Positions 56,705 through 64,000 of a DNA stretch of 64,000 nucleotides are shown here, piece after piece. The translations under genes and the position numbers were made by a program. The notes beneath the pieces were generated by a model. It was not told where the DNA came from. It made no database searches and saw nothing but the letters and a program-made list of their open reading frames with translations. The DNA comes from Kofleriaceae bacterium (lineage in GTDB: Bacteria > Myxococcota_A > Polyangia > Haliangiales > Haliangiaceae). Within the stretch, counting starts at the first letter, position 1, and each line of letters begins with the position of its first letter. The DNA lies in contig JACKDR010000009.1 in NCBI GenBank assembly GCA_020633495.1, forward strand, positions 235,904-299,903, read 5' to 3'.

Positions 56705-58024
56705 TCACGCGGCGAGGGTGGAAGCGACGAAGAAGCGACCGCGGTCGACCTCGGGCTCGTCGAAGAGGTGGAGGTTGCGCTCGGCGGCCTCGAGGACCAC
56801 GCGCGGCACCGGCAGCCCGGCGCGCTCGAGCAGCGCCACCGTGCGGCGCGCGCCGATCGCGTCGACCAGCACCGACGGCGGCGCCCAGTTGAAGCCGAAG
56901 CCCATGATGCGGTCGACGTCGCGGGCGCGCTCGACGACCTCGCCGACCCGGTTGAGGCCGTAGCTGACGTAGCCGAGGATGACCTTGCGCATCAGCTCGG
57001 CGGCGGGCCCCTGGGCCTCGCACATCGCGTCCATCGCGACGCCGTAGCGGCCGACGCGGATCGCGGCGTTCATCGCGGCGACGAACGGCGGCAGCGCGAC
57101 CGCGACGTCGGCGAGCGGCCGGTAGCTGCCGGTCGCGGGATCGAGGACGAGGCGGACCGCGTCCTTGCCCTTGCCGTCGGTGCGGAAGAAGCCGCCCTTG
57201 TCGCGGGTCTTGTTGCCGAGGTGGCCGGCGTCGATCAGGCGCTGCATGTACGCGGGCAGCGCGAACGCGGCGTGGGCCTCGTCGGCGGTGTGGGCGTGCA
57301 GGTTGTCGACGATCGCCTTGTGGACGTCCCAGCCGACGAAGTCGATCGTCGCCAGCGGCGCCATCGCGCGGCCGGTGTGCGGCCCGATCAGCGCGTCGAT
57401 GAAGGCCGGGCCGTGCTCCTCGGCGAGCTGCGCCACCTCGTTGAGGACCTTGAAGCCGACCCGGTTGCCGCAGAACGCCGGGGTGTCGCTGGTCTCGATG
57501 ACCTCGCGGCCGAGCGGGCCGTCGAGCAGGGCGCGGACCTCGGCGAGCACCGCCGGCGCGGTGCCGGCGTGCGGGATCAGCTCGCAGCCGACGATGACGT
57601 TGGGCGGGTTGAAGAAGTGGATGCCGAGGAACGCCTTGCGGAAGCCGTCGCTGCAGCCCTCGCACATCGCGGCGATCGACAGGCCCGACGACACCGTCGC
57701 GACGATCGCGTCGGCCTTGCGGACCGCGTCGACGCGGCCGAAGAACTCGCGCTTGATCGCGAGCTCCTCGGCGACCGCCTCGAAGACCAGGTCGGCGTCG
57801 GCGACCTCGCGCTCGAGGTCGTCGTAGCCGCCGGTGGTGATGAACGCCGACACCGCGGTCGACTTGAGCATCTTCTCGGCGCGGGCCCGGCCGGCCTCGG
57901 CCTTGTCGCGGGTCCGCGCCAGGAACACGGTCGGGATGCCGGCCCCCGCGAACACCGCGCCGCTGCCCGAGCCCATGGCCCCGTTGGCCCCCAGCACGAC
58001 GACTTTCCGGATCGTTCTCGCCAT
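56705..58024 (-). CDS. 3-hydroxyacyl-CoA dehydrogenase
   Basis: The 439-residue product has an NAD-binding N-terminus (VVVLGANGAMGSGSGAVFAG), HFFNPP near 175, the conserved catalytic His/Glu region, and two C-terminal helical domains (DIFVGWDVHKAIVDNL-like and VGEVVERARDVDRIMGFGFNW). Length fits a monofunctional enzyme with duplicated C-terminal domains; no hydratase half is present. With the thiolase that follows it makes the last two steps of beta-oxidation. ATG 58024 is chosen over a form 21 codons longer that would run through the promoter. Confidence 0.88.
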   Translation of the reverse strand: MARTIRKVVVLGANGAMGSGSGAVFAGAGIPTVFLARTRDKAEAGRARAEKMLKSTAVSAFITTGGYDDLEREVADADLVFEAVAEELAIKREFFGRVDAVRKADAIVATVSSGLSIAAMCEGCSDGFRKAFLGIHFFNPPNVIVGCELIPHAGTAPAVLAEVRALLDGPLGREVIETSDTPAFCGNRVGFKVLNEVAQLAEEHGPAFIDALIGPHTGRAMAPLATIDFVGWDVHKAIVDNLHAHTADEAHAAFALPAYMQRLIDAGHLGNKTRDKGGFFRTDGKGKDAVRLVLDPATGSYRPLADVAVALPPFVAAMNAAIRVGRYGVAMDAMCEAQGPAAELMRKVILGYVSYGLNRVGEVVERARDVDRIMGFGFNWAPPSVLVDAIGARRTVALLERAGLPVPRVVLEAAERNLHLFDEPEVDRGRFFVASTLAA

Positions 58025-58058
58025 CCGTCCATCTCGGGGAAAGCGAGCGGTCCTGTCA

Positions 58059-58087
58059 ATATGTAAATCCTGGACCGACCTTGTCAA
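58059..58087 (-). promoter_or_regulatory. Sigma-70-type promoter of the beta-oxidation operon
   Basis: On the minus strand the -35 is a perfect TTGACA (58082-58087). The -10 is TACATA (58060-58065) with 16 nt between, or ACATAT with 17 nt. The region is clearly AT-richer than its surroundings. The leader would be about 30 nt. Confidence 0.65.
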
Positions 58088-58121
58088 CTAGCTGTCAAGA
58101 CAAGGGTATTTATCCGGATAA
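58081..58121. promoter_or_regulatory. Palindromic operators at the beta-oxidation promoter
   Basis: TTGTCAACTAGCTGTCAA (58081-58098) is an 18-bp imperfect palindrome around CTAG (14 of 18 positions match) and overlaps the -35. TTATCCGGATAA (58110-58121) is a perfect 12-bp palindrome just upstream. Both look like binding sites for a repressor such as a TetR-family fatty-acid regulator; the protein is not encoded here. Confidence 0.55.
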
Positions 58122-58139
58122 CGCAACGAGTCAGGGGAT

Positions 58140-59138
58140 CTAGACGCGCCGCGAGGCGCCGCGTCGTTGCCCGGTGAAAACGTCCCGGGCCCGGGTCGGC
58201 GCCGGCGCCGGCGCCGGCAGCGCCTGCACGCCCGGGAGCGCGGTGACGGTGGCGGCCGCCGCGGCCCGGGCCCGGGTCGCCAGCAGGTCGATCATCGCGC
58301 CCGCGATGTCGACGCCGGTGGCCGCCTCGATGCCCTCGAGCCCGGGCGACGCGTTGACCTCGATGACGCGCGGCCCGTCCTCGGTCTCCAGCAGATCGAC
58401 GCCGGCGACCTCGAGCCCGAGCAGCCGGGTCGCCCGCACCGCCGCGTCGGCGTAGCGGGGCTCGAGCCGCGCCGCCTCGGTGCGACCGCCGCGGTGGACG
58501 TTGGCGCGGAACTCGCCGGGGCGCGCGATCCGGCGCATCGCCGCCACCACCCGATCGCCGACCACGAACGCGCGCAGGTCGCGGCCGCGCGCCTCGGCGA
58601 CGAACCGCTGCAGCAGCACGTTCTGCCGGGCCAGCTGCAGGGTCTCGAGGATCGCCTGCACGCTCTCGACGGTCTCGGCGAGGATGACCCCGACGCCCTG
58701 GGTGCCCTCGAGCACCTTGATGACCGCGGGCGTGCCGCCGATCGCGGCGAGCGCCTCGTGGACGCGGCTGGCGTCGCGGACGAACACCGTCGGCGGGAAG
58801 CCGATGTCGTGGCGGCTGAACAGCTGGATCGTGCGCAGCTTGTCGCGCGCGACGCCGATCGCCTGCGACGACGCCAGCGTGTAGACCTCCATCTCCTCGA
58901 ACTGGCGCACCACCGCGCAGCCGAAGAACGAGATCGAGGCGCCGATGCGCGGCACGATCGCGTCGTAGCGGCTCAGCGGCCGGCCCTGGTAGAGCAGCGC
59001 CGGGCGGTGCTGCTCGACCACCAGCGCGAAGCCGAGGGTGTCGAGGACCCGCACCTCGTGGCCGCGCTGGACCGCGGCCTCGCGCAGCCGCCGGGAGCTG
59101 TACAGACGAGGTCCACGCGACAGGATGGCGATCTTCAT
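58140..59138 (-). CDS. RimK-family ATP-grasp ligase
   Basis: The 332-residue product has the RimK layout: an N-terminal domain (MKIAILSRGPRLYSSRRL), the ATP-grasp core with PAVIKVLEGTQGVGVILAE, and the C-terminal ATP/Mg part with GVDLLETEDGPRVIEVNASPGLEGIE. RimK adds glutamate to ribosomal protein S6 or, in other members, to small molecules. A Pro/Arg/Ala tail of about 35 residues is extra. The protease gene 10 nt upstream is the usual partner. No FAD/NAD-type partner is seen. Confidence 0.9.
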   Translation of the reverse strand: MKIAILSRGPRLYSSRRLREAAVQRGHEVRVLDTLGFALVVEQHRPALLYQGRPLSRYDAIVPRIGASISFFGCAVVRQFEEMEVYTLASSQAIGVARDKLRTIQLFSRHDIGFPPTVFVRDASRVHEALAAIGGTPAVIKVLEGTQGVGVILAETVESVQAILETLQLARQNVLLQRFVAEARGRDLRAFVVGDRVVAAMRRIARPGEFRANVHRGGRTEAARLEPRYADAAVRATRLLGLEVAGVDLLETEDGPRVIEVNASPGLEGIEAATGVDIAGAMIDLLATRARAAAAATVTALPGVQALPAPAPAPTRARDVFTGQRRGASRRV

Positions 59139-59148
59139 CGAGGATCCT

Positions 59149-59571
59149 CTACGGGGGCGGCGAGCCCCGCGGCCGGGTGAGCACGTAGCGACGTGACGGA
59201 TCGACCAGGATCCCGACGAGCGCGGTGCGGCCCACCAGCATGCGGTGGAGCAGCTTGCCTCGATCGACGAGGGTCACCTCGATCTCACGCAGGATCGGGC
59301 CCAGACGCAAGGGCGTCGTGACGACCCAGCGCGTCGATCGACCATGCGACGAGCGAACCGTGGTCCGCCGCACCACCGGCGCGGACACCGTGACCCGCCG
59401 GTCCGACCGGCGCGACGTCACGACCTCGAAGGTGACGTGGCCGGGCGCGGTCTCCTCGACCGCGGCGACGTGCAGGGCGCTGGTCCGGGCCCCGGTGTCG
59501 AGCTTGGCGCGCAGCCGGGTGATGCCCCAGGCGGGCAGATCCACCAGCTCCCGCCACCCCGCCGTCACCAT
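59149..59571 (-). CDS. RimK-associated retropepsin-like zinc/aspartic protease (RimB-type)
   Basis: The 140-residue product has LRAKLDTGARTSALHV with the active Asp, as in PF05618 proteins (annotated ATP-dependent zinc protease), then VDRGKLLHRMLVGRTAL and ILVDPSRRYVL. In Pseudomonas RimB trims glutamate residues added by RimK. It lies 10 nt before RimK and 7 nt after the metal-binding lipoprotein in the same direction, so the three could be one operon. RimA is not present. Confidence 0.85.
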   Translation of the reverse strand: MVTAGWRELVDLPAWGITRLRAKLDTGARTSALHVAAVEETAPGHVTFEVVTSRRSDRRVTVSAPVVRRTTVRSSHGRSTRWVVTTPLRLGPILREIEVTLVDRGKLLHRMLVGRTALVGILVDPSRRYVLTRPRGSPPP

Positions 59572-59578
59572 CGCGGCG

Positions 59579-60079
59579 CTATTCGGCGACCTGGTAGCCG
59601 AGCGCGGCGATGCGCGGCCCGGCCAGCGCGCGGGCGTCCTGGTCGGGCGCCGACGCGATCTTGACGGTGCCGCCGGCGAGGTCGACCTCGACGTCGTAGA
59701 TGCCGTCGACGCCGGCGAGGTTGTTCTTGATGCGCCGGGCGCAGCCGCCGCAGTGCATGCCGCCGACCTTCAGCTCGGTCCAGCGCGCGTCGGCCGGGAC
59801 CTGAGCCGGCGCCTCGTCGGCGGCCGCGACCTTGCCACCGGCGCACTCGCTGCAGCCGGCGCCGCCGCCGCCGCACTGGCCGCCGCACTGGCCGCCGCAG
59901 CTGCCGTGCTCGGCGGGCATCGCCTCGTCGGCGGTGGTCGAGGCCGCGACGGTGGCGCCCGGCGCGGCGGCCGCGGCGGTGTCGTCGGTGGCCTTGGCCT
60001 TCGAGGTGCCGTGGGACTGCTCGCACGCGGCGAGGCCGAGGGTCACCGACAGCGACAGCAGCAGGGTGGCGAGCTTCAT
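59579..60079 (-). CDS. Lipoprotein with HMA metal-binding domain
   Basis: The 166-residue product has lipobox LGLAACEQ (Cys19), an Ala/Thr spacer and a Cys/Gly-rich stretch (SCGGQCGGQCGGGG, then CSECAGG). A complete heavy-metal-associated domain follows (LKVGGMHCGGCARRIKNNL, ending ALGYQVAE) with the metal pair CxxC. HMA domains usually act in the cytoplasm; a lipoprotein version would work in the periplasm, likely on copper. ATG 60079 begins the signal peptide, so longer forms are discarded. The GMHCGGC motif is exact. Confidence 0.85.
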   Translation of the reverse strand: MKLATLLLSLSVTLGLAACEQSHGTSKAKATDDTAAAAAPGATVAASTTADEAMPAEHGSCGGQCGGQCGGGGAGCSECAGGKVAAADEAPAQVPADARWTELKVGGMHCGGCARRIKNNLAGVDGIYDVEVDLAGGTVKIASAPDQDARALAGPRIAALGYQVAE

Positions 60080-60111
60080 GGGTGCGTTGGTAGCAGAGGC
60101 GCGAAGCCGGC

Positions 60112-61803
60112 TCAACGGCTGACTGCCGGGTCCCACCGCAGGTGCGACCGACCGTCGCGGTACACCCTCCCCGCCGCCGCCAGCCCGGTCGAGGCGTCGT
60201 CGACCCGGCGCTGGACCCGGGTCGCCGGGGCCAGCACGGCGTCGCGGCCGCGCACGAAGCTCTGCTCGCGGACCACCGCGAGGTAGGCCTTGTCCAGGGC
60301 GAGCGCGCGGGCCCGGCTCGGCGCCAGCAGGCCCACCAGGTCGAGCTCGCCGCCGGGGCCGGCCCGGCGCAGCGCGACGTCGTCGAGCTCGGGCGGGGTG
60401 CCGGCGGTCGCGGCCCGCCGCACGTAGCGGGCGATCAGCTCGTCGTTGCTGCGGGTCTCGTCGCCGCCGCCGACCCGGCGGAAGTACGTCAGCACCTCGC
60501 CGTCGACGTGGCCGACCTGGGGCCGGTCGCGCAGGCCTCGCAGGTCCTGGGGCCGCCAGCCGTCACGGCCGGGCACCTTGCGGGCCAGCGCGAACGTCGA
60601 GTCGACCGTGACGCCCAGGTTCTGGTGGCAGCCCATGCAGAAGCGGTGCTCCTCGTCGGTCTGCAGGCGCAGGCGGCCGTCGGCGTCCTCGATGAAGCCC
60701 TGCAGGCGCCAGCCGAACGCGTTGACCAGGCCCTCGAGGGCGTCGCCGCGGTAGCGCGGCAGCCGGCCCTCGTCCTTCTCGTCGGCCTCGTGCTCGTAGG
60801 CGCGCAGCCGGGCCCAGGCGTCGGGCGCCTCGACCTTGCGCATGTAGCGCAGCTCCTTCATGCGCCGGGCGCGCAGGCCGGGCTCGTCGGGGTCGAGGTA
60901 GCGGACGCTGTGCATCAGCTCGGTGCCGAGCGGCAGCACCAGCGCCTCGACCTTGACCGCGGCGGCGGCGCCGGCGTAACGCGGCGGCAGGCGCCGGATC
61001 CGGTCGGTGGCGGCGCGGACCTCGCCGTCGCCGTCGAGATCGACGCCGAGCAGGCGCTCGTCGATCGGCTCGACCTCGCGATCGAGCGCCAGCGTCGCCG
61101 GATCGTCGACGCCGGCGATCGCGGCCTCGACCAGCGCGAGGTTGAGGCGGTAGATCTCGCGCGACGGCACGCCGTCGGCGCCGCGCCGGAACGCGTCGGG
61201 CAGGCGGACGAAGACGTCGTCGGTCGAGCCGCCGCCGGGCCAGAACGCGCCGGGGAACGGCTGGTAGCGGACCGCGCGCCAGCCGCTGCCGTCGCGGGCG
61301 AAGCCGTCGTCGTCGAAGCCGCGGTCGAGGTCGAGGTCGGGCACCCAGCCGCGGTAGCCGGGCTGCGCGGCCAGCGCCGCGCGCAGCGGCCCGTAGTCGT
61401 CCTGGCGCACCCACGCCAGGATCTCGGCGTCGGGGGTCGCGGCGATGAACGGGCCGCGGTCGACGAACAGGTTGGTCCAGTGGTTGACCTGCGCGGCCTC
61501 GCTGAAGCCGTAGCTGGCCTGCAGCTCGACGTCGTCGCGGGTGTTGGGGCCGAGGCCGGCGGTGTGGCAGACCCAGCACGGGTTCGAGACCCCGTCGGTG
61601 CGGGTGTAGCACTGCGGCGGCACCGCGGCCTCGGGGTTGCCGACGACGCCGGCGCTGGCGCGCGCCACCGCCAGCGGATCGAACGCGGCCGCCGGCGGCG
61701 CGGTCGCCGCCGGCGCCGACGTCGCGCCCGGCGAGGAGCAGCCGAGGACCAGCCCGGCCGCCGCCGCGCCGAGCGCGACCCACGGGGTACGCCGGCGCGT
61801 CAT
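60112..61803 (-). CDS. Di-haem cytochrome c-like lipoprotein
   Basis: The 563-residue product has lipobox LVLGCSS (Cys22). Two haem-binding motifs are present: CWVCH (76-80) and CMGCH in the middle. The remainder is rich in Trp, Arg and Asp and looks like a helical, soluble electron carrier or enzyme, with no other named domain. Its ATG overlaps the stop of the upstream PhoX gene (ATGA), so both are made together. Electron transfer in the periplasm is likely; the substrate is unknown. Confidence 0.78.
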   Translation of the reverse strand: MTRRRTPWVALGAAAAGLVLGCSSPGATSAPAATAPPAAAFDPLAVARASAGVVGNPEAAVPPQCYTRTDGVSNPCWVCHTAGLGPNTRDDVELQASYGFSEAAQVNHWTNLFVDRGPFIAATPDAEILAWVRQDDYGPLRAALAAQPGYRGWVPDLDLDRGFDDDGFARDGSGWRAVRYQPFPGAFWPGGGSTDDVFVRLPDAFRRGADGVPSREIYRLNLALVEAAIAGVDDPATLALDREVEPIDERLLGVDLDGDGEVRAATDRIRRLPPRYAGAAAAVKVEALVLPLGTELMHSVRYLDPDEPGLRARRMKELRYMRKVEAPDAWARLRAYEHEADEKDEGRLPRYRGDALEGLVNAFGWRLQGFIEDADGRLRLQTDEEHRFCMGCHQNLGVTVDSTFALARKVPGRDGWRPQDLRGLRDRPQVGHVDGEVLTYFRRVGGGDETRSNDELIARYVRRAATAGTPPELDDVALRRAGPGGELDLVGLLAPSRARALALDKAYLAVVREQSFVRGRDAVLAPATRVQRRVDDASTGLAAAGRVYRDGRSHLRWDPAVSR

Positions 61804-64000
61804 CGCGGCGGCCAGTACGACAGCTGCTCCTCGCCCGGGTGCTGCACCGAGAGGAACAGCGTGCCCATGCCGGCGGAGAACGCCGGGCCGGTGACCTCGG
61901 CGTCGCTCGGCACCGCGGCGACGCGGAACGCCTTGCCGTAGGTCGGCACCGTCGTCGCCTGGTGGGCGTCGTCGAGGTCGAGGTAGTAGAGCGCGTCGGC
62001 GTGGCCGTTGGTGCCGAAGTTGCCGTCGGTGCCGAACCAGACGCCGCCCTCGGCGTCGATCATGATGTTGTCGGGATCGGCGGCGTCGAAGGCGCCGTCG
62101 CCCCGGGAGCCCTCCCAGGCGGCGAAGTAGTCGAACGTGGTCGACGCCGCCGGGTTGGCCGGGTTGGCCTCCTCGACCACGAAGATCGCGCCGGTGGTGT
62201 CGGTGCGCCGCGGCGACTGCGCGCCCTGGACCGCCGGATCGTAGAGCTCGCCGTCCTGGTCGAGCGCGACCTGGCGGTTGTGGTTGGTGAACGCGACGTA
62301 CAGCCGGGGCGTGCCGCTGGGATCGCGCGGGTTCCACTCGAGATCCTCGGGACGGTTGAGCTCGGTGGCGCCGATCTTGATCGAGGCCGTGAACAGGGCG
62401 CGGCGGACGTCGTCGTCGCTGGCGAAGCCGCCGATGTGGTTCCACTGGGTGTCGCCCAGCGCGGCGCCGACGGTGCGGGTCGCGTCGCCGAGCGCGGCGC
62501 CGTTGGGCGCCAGCGCGGTCGAGGTCAGCGACAGCTCGACCCAGCGGCCGGTGCCGGGCGCGGCCTCGGTGGGCGCGGCGCCGGTCGCGACCATCGTGCG
62601 GCCGGTGGCGTGATCGAGGCCCGCGAAGTGCGCGACGTACAGCGTGCCGTCGTCGAGCAGGTCGCGGATCTGCGCGGTGGTCATGCCGGCGGTGTAGGTC
62701 CCCGAGGTGACGAACTTGTAGACGTGGCCGCCGCGGCGATCGTTGCCGCCGTAGATGACGATCGGCTGGTCCGGGATCAGCTTCCAGTCGGCGCCGGTGA
62801 CCACCGCCGAGCTCTCCCAGCGGGCGCGGCCCATCGCGCCCAGCTTCTGGTGACCGACGCCGGCGGTGGTGCGCCCGTAGTACTCGTCGGGCGCGACGCC
62901 AGGATCGATCTCGGCGAGGTAGCCGTTGACGTCGCGGCCGTGGACCGCCGACGGATCGGGGTTGCTGCCGAAGTCCGAGGTCGGCGACGCCGCGTACGGG
63001 AAGCTGATCGTGTTGCCGGGCAGGAAGCTGGGCGCGTTGGTCGCGCTGGCCGTGAACTTCTGGCCCGAGCTCCACACCGGCTCGAGGTCGCCGTAGCCGA
63101 CGTCGGCGTTCTCCTCGGCAGTCATCACCGTGCCCCACGGCGTGACGCGGCCGGCGCAGTCGCTCTGGATGCCGACGACGACGCCGGTCGGCAGGGCGCC
63201 GCCGCTGTCGTCGTGATCGGCCGGGACGTCCTGGCCCGTGACCGCGAGCAGGGTCGCGTCGGTGGCGTCGTAGCGGATCGCGCCCGCCGAGCGATCGATC
63301 TGCCAGTCGCCGGTCGCCGGATCCTGGACGATGTGCATCCAGCTGCCGCCGACCTGGCGCTTCCACTCGTGGAGGTAGATCGACAGCGAGCCGGCGTCCC
63401 AGGCGCCGGTGGTGGCCAGCGCGGGATCGAGGAGGCCCCAGTAGGCGAGGAAGCGGGCCAGCACCCGGTGCTGGCCGGTCGGCGCCGCCACGCCCGGGCG
63501 ATCGTTGGAGATGTACTCGTGGTTGACCCAGACCCACGCCTCGGTGTCGCTGCCGCCGTAGATCGGCGTGCCGTCGGCCTGCCAGCCGTCGCCGAAGTAG
63601 CCGATGAAGTCGAGGTTGGCGCCGAACCGCGGCGCGTCGGGATCGTCGCTCCAGGTCAGGGGATCCATCCACCGCGCGACGACGTCGGGCACCAGGCCCT
63701 GGACCGCGCGCAGCGAGTCGGTGGCGGCGGCGGCCAGCGGGAACTGGAAGCCGGCGGGCAGCGTCGCGTGGGCGTAGCGATCGACGAGCGCCTTGACGTA
63801 GGCGGCGATGTCGCCGGCGCCGGTGCCGAGCGCGTCGCAGTAGCTGAGCGCCACCATCGACGACAGCGGCACGCCGGCGGGCACGCCCTCGACGTCGCCG
63901 TCGCCCAGGATCGACGCGCGGCAGGCGCCGCCGCCGGGCCCGGTGGGGCCGGTGGGGCCGGTGGGGCCGGTCGGGCCGGTCGGGCCCGTCGGGCCGCCAG
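61800..64000 (-). CDS. PhoX-type phosphatase with collagen-like N-terminal repeats (5' end outside window)
   Basis: The gene enters from the right edge, so the N-terminus is missing; at least 733 residues are visible. The part nearest the edge encodes six Gly-Pro-Thr triplets and a Gly-rich linker. The main domain matches PhoX/DUF839 phosphatases: EAWVWVNHEYIS, TPWGTVMTAEEN, GNDRRGGHVYKFV and VWFGTDGNFGTNGHADA near the C-terminus, with acidic and Cys-poor composition. PhoX enzymes need Ca and Fe. The gene ends on an ATGA overlap with the di-haem lipoprotein gene. Confidence 0.85.
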   Translation of the reverse strand, partial: GGPTGPTGPTGPTGPTGPTGPGGGACRASILGDGDVEGVPAGVPLSSMVALSYCDALGTGAGDIAAYVKALVDRYAHATLPAGFQFPLAAAATDSLRAVQGLVPDVVARWMDPLTWSDDPDAPRFGANLDFIGYFGDGWQADGTPIYGGSDTEAWVWVNHEYISNDRPGVAAPTGQHRVLARFLAYWGLLDPALATTGAWDAGSLSIYLHEWKRQVGGSWMHIVQDPATGDWQIDRSAGAIRYDATDATLLAVTGQDVPADHDDSGGALPTGVVVGIQSDCAGRVTPWGTVMTAEENADVGYGDLEPVWSSGQKFTASATNAPSFLPGNTISFPYAASPTSDFGSNPDPSAVHGRDVNGYLAEIDPGVAPDEYYGRTTAGVGHQKLGAMGRARWESSAVVTGADWKLIPDQPIVIYGGNDRRGGHVYKFVTSGTYTAGMTTAQIRDLLDDGTLYVAHFAGLDHATGRTMVATGAAPTEAAPGTGRWVELSLTSTALAPNGAALGDATRTVGAALGDTQWNHIGGFASDDDVRRALFTASIKIGATELNRPEDLEWNPRDPSGTPRLYVAFTNHNRQVALDQDGELYDPAVQGAQSPRRTDTTGAIFVVEEANPANPAASTTFDYFAAWEGSRGDGAFDAADPDNIMIDAEGGVWFGTDGNFGTNGHADALYYLDLDDAHQATTVPTYGKAFRVAAVPSDAEVTGPAFSAGMGTLFLSVQHPGEEQLSYWPPR

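Overview
The window is very GC-rich DNA with dense genes on both strands, mostly with C or G in the third codon position. It looks like a myxobacterium (Myxococcota, most like the Haliangiales/Kofleriaceae side; inferred from gene content, not from a marker gene). The signs are several Ser/Thr protein kinases fused to WD40, PEGA or TPR modules, NtrC-type sigma-54 activators including one with an FHA domain, two proteins with MYXO-CTERM tails, OmpA with thrombospondin type 3 repeats, and more than a dozen lipoproteins, many with Asp/Ala/Pro-rich linkers. I found no rRNA, tRNA, CRISPR array, transposase or phage gene.

Layout. 1-7.0 kb: the tail of a WD40 protein, a 65-residue Cys-rich peptide that looks like a RiPP (class I lanthipeptide-type) precursor, a kinase-WD40 protein, a small membrane protein and a Cys-rich secreted protein pair with a sigma-54-type promoter; GC is lower here than elsewhere. 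7.0-13 kb: a PLP gamma-lyase with a divergent Lrp regulator, a DJ-1/PfpI protein, a ketopantoate reductase-like enzyme and two tandem MYXO-CTERM proteins. 13-18 kb: a coupled operon of YHYH lipoprotein, second lipoprotein, histidine kinase and NtrC-type regulator. 18-28 kb: twin DUF4333-like lipoproteins, a kinase, a transglutaminase-elicitor-type lipoprotein behind a sigma-54-type promoter, and a membrane spermidine synthase-like protein. 28-43.5 kb: a metallo-beta-lactamase-fold enzyme, a propeller lipoprotein, OmpA/TSP3, an FHA-sigma-54 activator plus kinase operon, a lipoprotein cluster and a kinase-TPR protein. 43.6-48 kb: an operon of two cation/proton antiporters and a lipoprotein. 48-52.5 kb: PPK2 facing a CHAD protein, then the two carboxynorspermidine enzymes. 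53-58 kb: a DUF2339 membrane protein, a block of dispersed repeats, and a thiolase/3-hydroxyacyl-CoA dehydrogenase operon behind a palindrome-rich promoter. 58-64 kb: RimK with its protease partner, an HMA-type metal-binding lipoprotein, a di-haem CxxCH lipoprotein and a PhoX phosphatase with collagen-like repeats that runs off the window.

Three themes run across genes. First, many start codons are preceded at 5-9 nt by a TANNNT -10 element, which suggests widespread leaderless transcription. Second, three sigma-54-type promoters precede secreted or lipoprotein genes, and two sigma-54 activators are encoded here. Third, seven reading-frame breaks, all repaired by adding one C to a C run in a Pro/Ala-rich segment, interrupt a histidine kinase, two Ser/Thr kinases (one of them three times), an antiporter and the end of the CHAD gene. 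These look more like sequence errors than pseudogenes. The most novel item is the RiPP-like peptide between the two WD40 proteins.
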